Shown here: positions 1-7,912 of the stretch, piece by piece
How the letters are laid out: every line of letters starts with the position of its first letter
Position numbering within the stretch: position 1 is the first letter of the stretch
NCBI RefSeq assembly: GCF_000298195.1
Contig: NZ_BAHC01000115.1
Coordinates: forward strand, 31,493-95,492
DNA: 64,000 nucleotides
Direction of reading: 5' to 3'
From: Gordonia rhizosphera NBRC 16068
GTDB lineage: Bacteria; Actinomycetota; Actinomycetes; Mycobacteriales; Mycobacteriaceae
The notes under the pieces: generated by a model
What the model was told of the DNA's origin: nothing
Databases searched by the model: none
The model's input: only the letters and a program-made list of their open reading frames with translations
Made by a program: the position numbers and the translations under genes

Positions 1-1179
1 CCGGTCGAGGACGCCCAGGAACCGCTCGAGGCGTTGGTAGAGCCGATGCGAGAACGGGATGAGGTACGCCGATCCGCCGATGGTGATCAGCGCGACCATC
101 GTGATGAGGCTCGAGGTGGTGTTGGTGATGTGGCCCAGCCCTACACCGATCGCGGCGAGGATCAGCGAGAACTCGGAGATCTGACCCAACGGCACGCCGG
201 TCATGAAGGAGACCTGCGGGGGATAGCGCTGCACGGTCATCAGCAGCATGATGATCAGCGGTTTCGCAATCAGGACGAACAGTGAGAAGACGACCACTTC
301 GATGATGTGCCCGGAGGCGTCGGCGAAGTCGAGTCCGGCGCCGAGATCGAGGAAGAAGAACAGCAGCAGGAAGTCGCGCAGGCTCACCAGACGGGCACCG
401 AGCGCATCACGGTACGGAGTGGCCGCCAGCGATATCCCCGCGAGGAACGCGCCGACCTCCGAACTGAACCCGAGGCTCTCGGTCACCGCGGCCGCCGCGA
501 TCGCGTACGCGACGGCGAACAGCACGAGCAGTTCCTGTGACCGGGCGACATGATGCAGCAGCCACGGAAGGATGAACCGCATCAGGATGCCGACCCCGGC
601 CAGCAGCGCTATCCCTTTCACGAACACCAAGGCGACGGCGACCGCCATCGAATCGTCGGTCTCCTGACCGAAAGCGTTGATCGCGATCATCACGATCACC
701 ACCACCAGGTCCTGCACGATCAGGATGCCGACCGCGATCCGGCCGTGGAGTTGCTCGATCTCGCGGGTGTCGGACAGCAACTTGACGATGATGATCGTCG
801 ACGAGAAGGTCACCGCCAGCCCGATGTAGAGCGCCGCGACCGCGCTGGTGCCGAACCCGAGCGCCAGCAGGAACCCGAGAACCGCCGTGGCCACCACCTG
901 CCCGATACCGGTGATCAGGGCGACCGGCCCGGTGGTGCGGATGAGATTCATGTCCAGCCGCAGGCCGACGAGGAACAACAGGATGGCGATGCCCAGTCGG
1001 GCGAGCAGTTCGATCGTGTCGTTGGTGACCACCCACCCGGCGCCGGTCGGGCCGACGACGATACCGACGCCGATGAACGCGACGATCATCGGTTGCCGGA
1101 GCTTGGTGGCGATCAGACCCGCGAGCGCCGCGATCGACAGGATGACCGCGATCAGAGCGAAATCGTGCAGTTGCACCAC
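1..1179 (-). CDS. Kef-type cation/proton antiporter (CPA2), 3' end cut by window
   Basis: This membrane transporter probably exchanges Na+ or K+ for H+ across the cytoplasmic membrane. The 393 visible residues are almost all hydrophobic helices. They include the N-terminal motif PMIVAFIGVGIVVGP, the helix LGIAILLFLVGLRLDMNLI and the helix GFSSEVGAFLAGISLA, all typical of Kef/NapA-like exchangers. No TrkA-N domain is seen, but the C-terminus lies outside the window. The start is a GTG at 1179, or a second in-frame GTG at 1176, with AGGAAGAAG about 10-15 nt upstream. The flavodoxin gene lies upstream on the same strand, 85 nt away. The family is clear; the transported ion is not. Confidence 0.85.
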   Translation of the reverse strand, partial: MVQLHDFALIAVILSIAALAGLIATKLRQPMIVAFIGVGIVVGPTGAGWVVTNDTIELLARLGIAILLFLVGLRLDMNLIRTTGPVALITGIGQVVATAVLGFLLALGFGTSAVAALYIGLAVTFSSTIIIVKLLSDTREIEQLHGRIAVGILIVQDLVVVIVMIAINAFGQETDDSMAVAVALVFVKGIALLAGVGILMRFILPWLLHHVARSQELLVLFAVAYAIAAAAVTESLGFSSEVGAFLAGISLAATPYRDALGARLVSLRDFLLLFFFLDLGAGLDFADASGHIIEVVVFSLFVLIAKPLIIMLLMTVQRYPPQVSFMTGVPLGQISEFSLILAAIGVGLGHITNTTSSLITMVALITIGGSAYLIPFSHRLYQRLERFLGVLDR

Positions 1180-1199
1180 GCTGGAAACACTTCTTCCTG

Positions 1200-1218
1200 G
1201 ACGGGTTTACGACCCGTC
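1200..1218. promoter_or_regulatory. Short inverted repeat between flavodoxin and antiporter genes
   Basis: The arms GACGGGT and ACCCGTC flank the spacer TTACG. The site lies 21 nt before the antiporter start and 46 nt after the flavodoxin stop. It could be a small operator or a weak hairpin; no T-tract follows it. Confidence 0.3.
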
Positions 1219-1264
1219 AAACTTATCGCGGGGCACCGGTGGGTAGCCCGACGGTCCGACCCCG

Positions 1265-1777
1265 CTAGGCGGTTGAGGCGGAAGTGGCCAGAGTGGCGGC
1301 GATCTCGCGTGCCCAGGCGTCGATGGCCTCGGGGTCACGGCCGTCCCGGTCGGGGACCCTCAGGGCTGCGGCGACGAGCTTTTCGAACAGGCCCAGCGAC
1401 GATCGGTCGAGTCTGCCCGGAAAGGTGCGATGCTCGCGTGCCCACGGAGCGGTCACCGGCGAACGTGCGCTTTCGCGGACGGACTCGTCGGTGTCGACCG
1501 GTCCGCTGGAGAAGAGCCACACGGGAATGGCGTGAAGATGGTGCTCGGCGCCGCCGATCAGCCGACGGGCGCTCGCGAGCCATCGGCCGAAATAGACCGC
1601 ACTCCCGATGATCGCGGCGTCATAGCCGTCGATGCTGTCGATGTCCGCGGCGTCGACCACGTCGACCTGGTGGTCGATGCCGTCTGCCCGCAACGTCTCG
1701 GTGATCGTCGACCCGATCTGTCTCCCGATCTCGCGTGTGGCACCGTGCCTGCTCGCCGTGGCCACCAGTATGCGCAT
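1265..1777 (-). CDS. Flavodoxin-domain protein (HemG-like)
   Basis: The 170-residue protein has the flavodoxin fold. The FMN phosphate-binding loop TASRHGATREIG is at residues 7-18, and the segment YDAAIIGSAVYFGRW matches the second flavin loop region. It looks like the actinobacterial flavodoxins annotated as menaquinone-dependent protoporphyrinogen oxidase-like, but no heme genes are nearby. The role is therefore best stated as an FMN electron carrier or reductase. It is divergent from the F420-type reductase gene at 1941, with a 163-nt gap that must hold both promoters. The start ATG at 1777 is the first Met and begins right before the first beta strand (MRILVATAS). Confidence 0.8.
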   Translation of the reverse strand: MRILVATASRHGATREIGRQIGSTITETLRADGIDHQVDVVDAADIDSIDGYDAAIIGSAVYFGRWLASARRLIGGAEHHLHAIPVWLFSSGPVDTDESVRESARSPVTAPWAREHRTFPGRLDRSSLGLFEKLVAAALRVPDRDGRDPEAIDAWAREIAATLATSASTA

Positions 1778-1940
1778 CTCAACTCCCGAACTCGTCGATA
1801 CTCCACCCTTGAGTCAACCTCGGAGGAGGTCCTGCGGCCAGGGAACATGGCCGTTGAACGGGTGGGCCGAAGGTCCGCTGCCCCGCAGGGTGGGACGATC
1901 GCCTCTGGTGTTCCGAGCGCGTCTGCGGTGCCATGGAGAT

Positions 1941-2441
1941 ATGACTGGTCGCCTGATGTCGGAGGAACTGAGGACCCGGATCGAACACGAGATCGACACG
2001 AGATCCGTCTCCTTCGGTGTCTGGCTCCTCCGACGGACGCGTGGCAAGATCACTCGGCTGTGGCACCGCCGCGCCATCGTTCTCACCACCACCGGCCGGC
2101 GGTCCGGGCGTTTACGCAACGTGGTGGTCCAGGTCTTCGAAGACGCCCCCGATCTGTACGTCGTGGCGGCGAACAGCGGACTGCCGAAGCCTCCAGCCTG
2201 GTATTTCAACCTTCGGGCCGACCCGCACCTCACGGCGGAACTCGACGGGCGCCCACTGCGGTTGCGGGCCGAGTTGCTCCCGGAGCGCGAGGCGGCCGAG
2301 CGCTGGCAGTGGATGCTGGGCATCGCACCGGACTACGACCGCTACCAGGAGCGACTCGGCCGGGTTCCACCGATTTTCCGACTGGTCACCGACGAGCAAG
2401 GCGACACGGCCGACCAGGGCGCCGCGGACCAGTACGGCTGA
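1941..2441 (+). CDS. Deazaflavin (F420)-dependent nitroreductase family protein (Ddn-like, DUF385)
   Basis: The 166-residue protein has the family signature TTGRRSGRLRNVVVQV followed by YVVAANSGLPKPPAWYFNL. These are the split beta-barrel segments that bind F420 in Ddn-type quinone or nitro reductases. Its length fits the family. The start is uncertain: the ATG at 1941 has GGAGA almost touching it, while the in-frame ATG at 1956 has GGAG 17 nt upstream. The gene is followed by overlapping hairpins and then the TDT exporter. The substrate cannot be told; quinone protection is the usual suggestion for this family. Confidence 0.85.
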   Translation: MTGRLMSEELRTRIEHEIDTRSVSFGVWLLRRTRGKITRLWHRRAIVLTTTGRRSGRLRNVVVQVFEDAPDLYVVAANSGLPKPPAWYFNLRADPHLTAELDGRPLRLRAELLPEREAAERWQWMLGIAPDYDRYQERLGRVPPIFRLVTDEQGDTADQGAADQYG

Positions 2442-2455
2442 ACTGAACCGACCGC

Positions 2456-2491
2456 GGGTCACAAGTTGTCCTTGTGACCCCACAAGGGCAA
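2456..2491. promoter_or_regulatory. Overlapping inverted repeats built from CACAAG/CTTGTG half-sites
   Basis: The arms GGGTCACAAG (2456-2465) and CTTGTGACCC (2471-2480) form a perfect 10-bp stem with a 5-nt loop. The second arm also pairs with CACAAGGGCAA downstream (2466-2476 with 2481-2491, one mismatch). The two hairpins exclude each other. The site lies between the reductase stop (2441) and the exporter start (2534). It may be a terminator for the first gene, or an operator or attenuator for the second. No T-tract is present. Confidence 0.45.
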
Positions 2492-2533
2492 CGCGTCTTC
2501 CCGGGCGGGGCGGTTGAGCGCACCCTCGGATGC

Positions 2534-3712
2534 ATGGTCTTGACGACAGAACACCCCGGGCCCACCGGTCGCGGTCTGCACTCGCCGATCGCTGAGCGGC
2601 AAGGCCCGCGACGGCGTCTACTCGCAGAACTCGATCGTCCCGGGCAGGTCTTCGAGCACATCACGCCCAACTGGTTCGCCTCGGTGATGGGGACCGGTAT
2701 CGTGGCGACGGCCGCGGCGTCGTTGCCGGTGCAGCCGCCCGGTTTGCGTCTGTTCGCCACCGCCCTGTGGTTGTTCGCATCCGTCGCCCTGGTGCTGTTG
2801 ACCGTTGCGTTCGCGGTGCATTGGCTGCGGCATCCGCAGACCGCGAAGATGTACGCGGCGCACCCGGTCATGTCCCAGTTCTATGGCGCCCCGGCGATGG
2901 CGCTGCTGACCGTGGGGGCGGGCACGATGCTCATCGGGGTCGACGTCGTGGGAACCGGTGCGGCGGTCGCCATCGACGGATTCCTGTGGTGTGCAGGCAC
3001 CGCGCTGGGCCTCTTCACGAGTGTGTGGGTGCCCTACACCATGATGACCTCGCATTCGCGCGAGGACGTGATCGCCCTGCCGGCGTGGCTGATGCCGATT
3101 GTCCCTCCGATGGTGTCGGCGACCACGGGTGCGTTCCTGATCCCCCACGTGCCGGAGGGGCAGTGGCGACTCGGGCTGTTGTCGGCCTGCTATGCGCTCT
3201 TCGGGCTGAGCCTGTTCCTGGGCATGATCACCATGACACTGATCTACTCCCGGCTCGTACACGGCGGTGCGCCGGTCGCGCAGACCGCACCCACGGTGTG
3301 GATCACGCTGGGCATGATCGGGCAGTCGGTCACCGCGGTCAATGTGCTGGCGGTGCAGTCCGCCACGGTGTTCACCGGCGACGAGGCCTATATCGCTCTC
3401 GGGCTGCACGTGTTCGGGATCGTCTACGGGCTCGCCATGGGTGGGTTCGGTGTCGCGATGTTCGCGCTCGCTACGTCGATCACCGTCCGAGCCGTTCGTC
3501 GAGGCATGCCGTTCGCACTGACGTGGTGGAGCTTCACGTTCCCCGTGGGTACGTGCGTCACCGGGATGAGTGCTCTGGGGGCCGCGCTGGGCAGTGGGCC
3601 GGTCCGGGTCCTGGCGATCCTCCTCTACGTCCTGCTCATCGGTGCCTGGGCGACGGTGGCGGCGAAGACTCTCCGTGGCACGGCGTCCGGCCGAACCCTG
3701 CTGCCTGCGTGA
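2534..3712 (+). CDS. TDT-family (TehA/SLAC1/Ssu1-like) exporter
   Basis: This integral membrane protein of 392 residues has about ten predicted helices. The segment ITPNWFASVMGTGIVATAAA is the hallmark N-terminal motif of the tellurite-resistance/dicarboxylate/sulfite exporter family. Likely substrates are sulfite or small dicarboxylates; the sequence does not decide. I chose the ATG at 2534. An in-frame GTG at 2474 would add 20 residues, but that start falls inside a hairpin and encodes a region unlike a membrane-protein N-terminus. The gene is not obviously in an operon: the next gene is on the opposite strand. Confidence 0.8.
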   Translation: MVLTTEHPGPTGRGLHSPIAERQGPRRRLLAELDRPGQVFEHITPNWFASVMGTGIVATAAASLPVQPPGLRLFATALWLFASVALVLLTVAFAVHWLRHPQTAKMYAAHPVMSQFYGAPAMALLTVGAGTMLIGVDVVGTGAAVAIDGFLWCAGTALGLFTSVWVPYTMMTSHSREDVIALPAWLMPIVPPMVSATTGAFLIPHVPEGQWRLGLLSACYALFGLSLFLGMITMTLIYSRLVHGGAPVAQTAPTVWITLGMIGQSVTAVNVLAVQSATVFTGDEAYIALGLHVFGIVYGLAMGGFGVAMFALATSITVRAVRRGMPFALTWWSFTFPVGTCVTGMSALGAALGSGPVRVLAILLYVLLIGAWATVAAKTLRGTASGRTLLPA

Positions 3713-3787
3713 GGTGCGCCGAATGCCCGGATGCGGGGTGGGAGTTACTGTTCGGCAACAGGACTCGGCGACATGGCGCCGGATCGA

Positions 3788-4564
3788 TCAGGCGTCCCGG
3801 TCGGGCCGAGTGATGAAACGCTCCAGGTAGTCGAGATTCTGGCGCACCATCTCGATGGCGTGCGCAGGTCCCTCGCCGCCGTCCGGGATGGTCTCGGCCG
3901 CGACCGAGCGCACCGCCATGTCGGCGAGTTCGGACGCCGTGGTGTCGCTGCCGGGCGTGCCCGGCCGGTGCCACCACGCGATCCAGTTGAGCATGCCGAT
4001 GATGCCGAGTGCGGCCGTGCGAGAGTCGGTCGGCCGCATCTCACCCGCGTCGATCCCCGCGTCGATCACGCTGCGGAACTCCCTGAGCACCTGCCGTCGA
4101 CTCTGTGTGTAGGACTCGGCCAGCGATTCGGGCAGCTCGGCCTCCGACCTGATGAGGACTCGGAACCGGTCGCGGGTCTCCATCTGATGCAGCGCGATCG
4201 ACGTGGCCATCTCTCGCAGCTTCGCGGTCGGTGTCATCCCACTGCGTTCGTTGATCGTGTGCAGGAGATTGGCTGGGCCCTCGGCGATCTCACTGACGAG
4301 CCGTTCGAACAGCTCGTCCTTGTTGGCGACGTAGTGATAGAGCGCTGGTCGGGTGAGGCCGGTGGCATCGGCGATGTCCTGCAGGGTGGTGCTGGCGAAA
4401 CCGCGCTCGGCGAACAGGCGGGTGGCCTGCTCCATGATCTCCTTCTCCACGAGCTCGCGACGCGGATTGCTTCGTCCGGTCGCACCCTGACGCACCGTCG
4501 AGGACTTCTCGCCGCGGGGCGCTGCCGCGCCCGGGGCCGCACCACCGGTCTCCTCTGACGCCAT
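3788..4564 (-). CDS. TetR-family transcriptional regulator
   Basis: The N-terminal TetR helix-turn-helix is visible as TTLQDIADATGLTRPALYHY and is followed by NKDELF. The protein is 258 residues from the ATG at 4564; an upstream ATG at 4588 would add eight. It carries an unusual disordered, Gly/Ala/Arg-rich leader of about 35 residues before the HTH. It is the last gene of the minus-strand operon, a few nt after the monooxygenase stop. That makes it the natural candidate (inference) to bind the repeated 14-bp operator at 12404-12559. The ligand is probably a pathway aromatic or its CoA ester. Confidence 0.85.
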   Translation of the reverse strand: MASEETGGAAPGAAAPRGEKSSTVRQGATGRSNPRRELVEKEIMEQATRLFAERGFASTTLQDIADATGLTRPALYHYVANKDELFERLVSEIAEGPANLLHTINERSGMTPTAKLREMATSIALHQMETRDRFRVLIRSEAELPESLAESYTQSRRQVLREFRSVIDAGIDAGEMRPTDSRTAALGIIGMLNWIAWWHRPGTPGSDTTASELADMAVRSVAAETIPDGGEGPAHAIEMVRQNLDYLERFITRPDRDA

Positions 4565-4595
4565 AGGCGAAGGATAGCGGTGAGGCATGGTCGGG

Positions 4596-6143
4596 TCATC
4601 GAGACGTGGCCGTCGTGAGCGAAACGAGATGGGTGCGGGCGCTCACGAGGCCGGCCACCAGGTCCGAGTGGTTCGCATGTGGAGCCTCGACGATGATGAG
4701 CGCATCTGTAGTGTGGGTCAGCCGTTCGGCGAGATCGAGCCGGGTCAGCACCGCGGTCCGGGTGTCGTCGCCGGTGAGCCAGATGGCGCGGCACTCCGGT
4801 GGGTCGGCCACGAGCGCGTCGGCGTCCGGCGACCAGGCGGACCCCATGCGCACGTCGACGATCTGCGTCTCCGGATCGTCGTGCAGCGTGGGCTGGGCGC
4901 GACGCGATGCGAATTGCTGCCCGCGGTGGTCGAGGGGCTGCCGCAGAACCCACGCCTCGATTCCGTTGGCGCCTGGGACCTCCTCTGCCGACACGCCCGC
5001 GTAGGCCGCGAGTCCCCGTCGGGCGACGTCCGGTGCGTACTCGAGGAAGTGCTCGACAGAAACCTTCCCGGCGCGGGTCATGTAGGCCAGCATGAGCTGC
5101 TCGACCGGAAGGTCGGTGCGTGCCGGGAACGACTCCCACCACAGCTCGCTGCGCACCGCGATCTCCTGCAGGTACTCGACATCGGGACGCCGCACGCGCT
5201 CGTAGGTGTCGAGGGCGTCCTCGAGCGTGGCGGCCGAGGCGATCGCGCGGTCGAGCGCGATCGCATCCTCCATCGCGAGCTTGGTGCCCGAGCCGATCGA
5301 ATAGTGCGCGGTATGGGCGGAGTCGCCGAGCAGGACCACGTTCCCGGTGTGCCACCGCTCGCACGACACCGTGCGGAATCGCATCCACCGCGTGCGGTTG
5401 CCGATGAGCGGATGCCCGTCGAGGGCCTCGACGAACGCGTCCTGCAGGTACTTCAGGGACTTCTCATCGCTGTCCTGCGGCGCCGTCTGATCGGTCGTGA
5501 CGTCGAATCCCGCATTGCGCCAGGTGGTCTCGTCGGTTTCGATCAGGAAGGTGCTGCGGTCGGATGCGTACGGATACGCGTGGGCCACGAAGGTGCCGTG
5601 TTCGGTGGTGACGGGGGTGAACACCGCGCTGGGCAACGCGAAATCCGTTCCGCACCAGAGGTAGAGGCCGGCGCCGGTGTCGATGTGGGGACGGAAGTCG
5701 TCGATGAGATCCTGCCGGGCGGCGCTGTTGATACCGTCGGCGGCGATCACCAGGTCCGCGTCGACCTCGGCCGGCCGGCGGCGTTCCCCGAAGCGCAACT
5801 CGACGCCCGCGTGCCGCGCGTGTTTCTGCAGCACGGCGAGCAGGTCGGTGCGGCCGATGGCGAGCAACTCGCCATGCGAGATCCGCGCCACGTTCCCGTT
5901 CACCTGCATCGACATCTCGTGTGGCCAGGAGGCGTCCACTATCTCGTCGAGCGATGCGGAGTCCGCGTCCCGGAGGTTGCGTTGGGTCCGTGAGGCGAGG
6001 CCGACGCCGAAACCGAAGGTGGTGTCCGGGGAACTCTGTTCGTAGACGACGACGTTCGCGTCGGGGTGGCGGAGTTTGAGCAGGCGGGCCGCGTACAGGC
6101 CGCCGGGTCCGCCGCCGAGGACCGCGATGCGGGTGAGTTTCAT
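4596..6143 (-). CDS. FAD-dependent aromatic monooxygenase, salicylyl-CoA 5-hydroxylase-like
   Basis: This 515-residue class A flavoprotein has the dinucleotide motif GGGPGG at residues 10-15, the DG motif at 136-137 and the FAD ribityl motif GDSAH at 273-277. The GGGPGGLYAARLLK opening and the long C-terminal part (residues about 400-515) resemble salicylyl-CoA or 2-aminobenzoyl-CoA hydroxylases more than free-acid hydroxylases. This agrees with the adjacent acid-activating enzyme. The ATG at 6143 overlaps the ligase stop as ATGA, so the two are translationally coupled. An aromatic-CoA or aromatic-AMP derived substrate is inferred, not shown. The C-terminal extension is not one I can assign. 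Confidence 0.75.
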   Translation of the reverse strand: MKLTRIAVLGGGPGGLYAARLLKLRHPDANVVVYEQSSPDTTFGFGVGLASRTQRNLRDADSASLDEIVDASWPHEMSMQVNGNVARISHGELLAIGRTDLLAVLQKHARHAGVELRFGERRRPAEVDADLVIAADGINSAARQDLIDDFRPHIDTGAGLYLWCGTDFALPSAVFTPVTTEHGTFVAHAYPYASDRSTFLIETDETTWRNAGFDVTTDQTAPQDSDEKSLKYLQDAFVEALDGHPLIGNRTRWMRFRTVSCERWHTGNVVLLGDSAHTAHYSIGSGTKLAMEDAIALDRAIASAATLEDALDTYERVRRPDVEYLQEIAVRSELWWESFPARTDLPVEQLMLAYMTRAGKVSVEHFLEYAPDVARRGLAAYAGVSAEEVPGANGIEAWVLRQPLDHRGQQFASRRAQPTLHDDPETQIVDVRMGSAWSPDADALVADPPECRAIWLTGDDTRTAVLTRLDLAERLTHTTDALIIVEAPHANHSDLVAGLVSARTHLVSLTTATSR

Positions 6144-7912
6144 GATGTCCGATCTTCGTCTGTCAGGGCCACGTTCTCGTCGATGACCTTGGTCTCGATG
6201 TCCCGACGTAGCCGCTTCTTGTCGACCTTCCCCACGTTCGTCTGGGGCAATTCGGATAGCCACTCGATGCGTTCGGGCCACTTGTACTTCGCGACGCCGA
6301 GGCCTGCGAGATGATCTTGTATGTCGCGCAACGTGAGTCGCTCATTGTCGGTGGGCACGAGGTATGCGCAGGCCTTCTCGCCCAGCCGCACGTCGGGCAT
6401 GGCCACCACCGCGGCGGTGGCCACCGCGGGATGACGAACCAGGAGCAGTTCGATCTCGCCGGCGTTCACCTTCTCGCCGCCTCGGTTGATGACGTCCTTG
6501 ATGCGCCCCTCGATGCTCAGGTAGCGCACACCGTCGATGACGGTCATCTTGGCGAGGTCGCCGGTCCGGTAAAAGCCCTCTGAGGTGAAGGCGATCGCGT
6601 TGTGGTCTGCGGCGTCGAAATAGCCGCGGATCGTATACGGGCCCCGGCAACACAATTCGCCGATCTGCTCGTCCGGTACCGGCGTCTCCGATCCGGGTTC
6701 GAGGATGCGGATCTCGTCGTCGTCGGCTATGGGGGTGCCGACGGTGGTCTGCCGGGCCCGCGCCGGTGCGTCGCGAGGTGTCACCGTGAAGAGCCCCTCG
6801 GACATACCGAACAGCTGTACCGCGCGCCGCCCGTCACCGGAGTCGGCCCGCGCGAACAGTTCCGCTCCCACCTTCGCGCCCGACAGCACCACGGTGCGCA
6901 GATGTACTCGTGCCCTGTCGAATTCGGGCAACTCAAGTGCCTGATAATGCCCGTGGCCGATCAGGACGTCGGTGGCCCGGCTCCGGTCCATCAGTGCGAA
7001 CGCCGACCGCGCGTCGGCGGTCGCCAGCACCAGACAGGCCCCGACCGAATGCGCGGCGTGCAGTCCGCAGCTGATACCCGCGTTGTGGATGATCGGGATC
7101 AGGTGGGCCACCCGGGTGTCCTCGGTCCAGCCGAGGCTCTGCGCGTACCAGAGCGCGTTATTCCAGTACTCGCCGTGCAACCGGGGGATCACCTTGGGAG
7201 TGCCGGTCGTACCGCCGGACAGCTGGAAAGCGACCACATCGGTCGGTGTGATGTGGCGTTCGATCTGTTCGACGAGTTGGCGCGCCACCGAATCCCCGAC
7301 ATCGACGCCCAGGGACTCGAGTCGGCTCTCCGCCGGTGCTGCTCCGCCGCCGGTCCCGGTGATCGACAATGCTTCCGGCGCGGGTGCGCCGACCGTGATG
7401 ACGTGCCGCATGGTCGGATGGCCGACACCGTGACCGAGCGCGAAGCCGATCAGATCGAAACTGCCACCGGCCTCGACGATGTGCGCAACCGCGCCGATCT
7501 TGCGGCTGATGTCGGAGATCTCGTGGCGGCGATGCGCGGCGAGTGTCGCGACCGGGATCAGTCCTGCCTTGACGCACCCATACCACGCCACCACGGTGTC
7601 GAGTCGGTTGGTGAGCTGGAAGATCACTGGGTCGCCAACCTCGAGGCCGAGCCCGATCAGGCCGGCGGCCACTCGATCGGTGCGGGCGTCGAGTTCGGCG
7701 TAGGTCATCGCCGCGTGTGCGGTGATCACCGCGGGACGGTCGGGGAACCGCGTGGCGATGTTGTGGAAGCTGCGTCCGAGCGGCTCCCGACGCCAGGCGC
7801 CGTCGGCGAGGTAGGTCGCCACCCGGTCGGGCGGGTACCGGACGAGTCGCCCGTCCCCGTCCGACAGGGCGCCGTGCCCGGCGCCGGGAAGGTGCGTGTC
7901 GGTCGACGTCAT
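6140..7912 (-). CDS. Aryl-acid AMP ligase / aryl-CoA ligase (EntE/SdgA-like)
   Basis: This 590-residue ANL-superfamily adenylating enzyme has core motif A3 LSGGTTGTPK at residues 231-240, YRTGDL, and the A10 lysine in NVGKVDKK near residue 562. The LSGGTTGTPKVIPRLHGEY form and the HNAG motif near residue 276 match 2,3-dihydroxybenzoate/salicylate-AMP ligases. No carrier protein or siderophore gene is nearby. A catabolic role like that of salicylate adenylation before 5-hydroxylation therefore fits better than siderophore synthesis. Its ATG (7912) overlaps the hyuB stop, and its stop overlaps the monooxygenase start. Confidence 0.8.
   Translation of the reverse strand: MTSTDTHLPGAGHGALSDGDGRLVRYPPDRVATYLADGAWRREPLGRSFHNIATRFPDRPAVITAHAAMTYAELDARTDRVAAGLIGLGLEVGDPVIFQLTNRLDTVVAWYGCVKAGLIPVATLAAHRRHEISDISRKIGAVAHIVEAGGSFDLIGFALGHGVGHPTMRHVITVGAPAPEALSITGTGGGAAPAESRLESLGVDVGDSVARQLVEQIERHITPTDVVAFQLSGGTTGTPKVIPRLHGEYWNNALWYAQSLGWTEDTRVAHLIPIIHNAGISCGLHAAHSVGACLVLATADARSAFALMDRSRATDVLIGHGHYQALELPEFDRARVHLRTVVLSGAKVGAELFARADSGDGRRAVQLFGMSEGLFTVTPRDAPARARQTTVGTPIADDDEIRILEPGSETPVPDEQIGELCCRGPYTIRGYFDAADHNAIAFTSEGFYRTGDLAKMTVIDGVRYLSIEGRIKDVINRGGEKVNAGEIELLLVRHPAVATAAVVAMPDVRLGEKACAYLVPTDNERLTLRDIQDHLAGLGVAKYKWPERIEWLSELPQTNVGKVDKKRLRRDIETKVIDENVALTDEDRTS

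Noticed and set aside
550..1611. Long open frames opposite or across the antiporter and flavodoxin genes (for example 353 residues on the plus strand)
   Set aside because: High-GC shadow frames: composition is dominated by Arg, Asp, Gly and His with no fold, and real genes with recognised motifs occupy the other strand.
6140..7912. The aryl-AMP ligase as a siderophore (EntE/MbtA) gene
   Set aside because: No carrier protein, NRPS, isochorismate synthase or iron-box context is seen; it is coupled to catabolic hyuB and monooxygenase genes.
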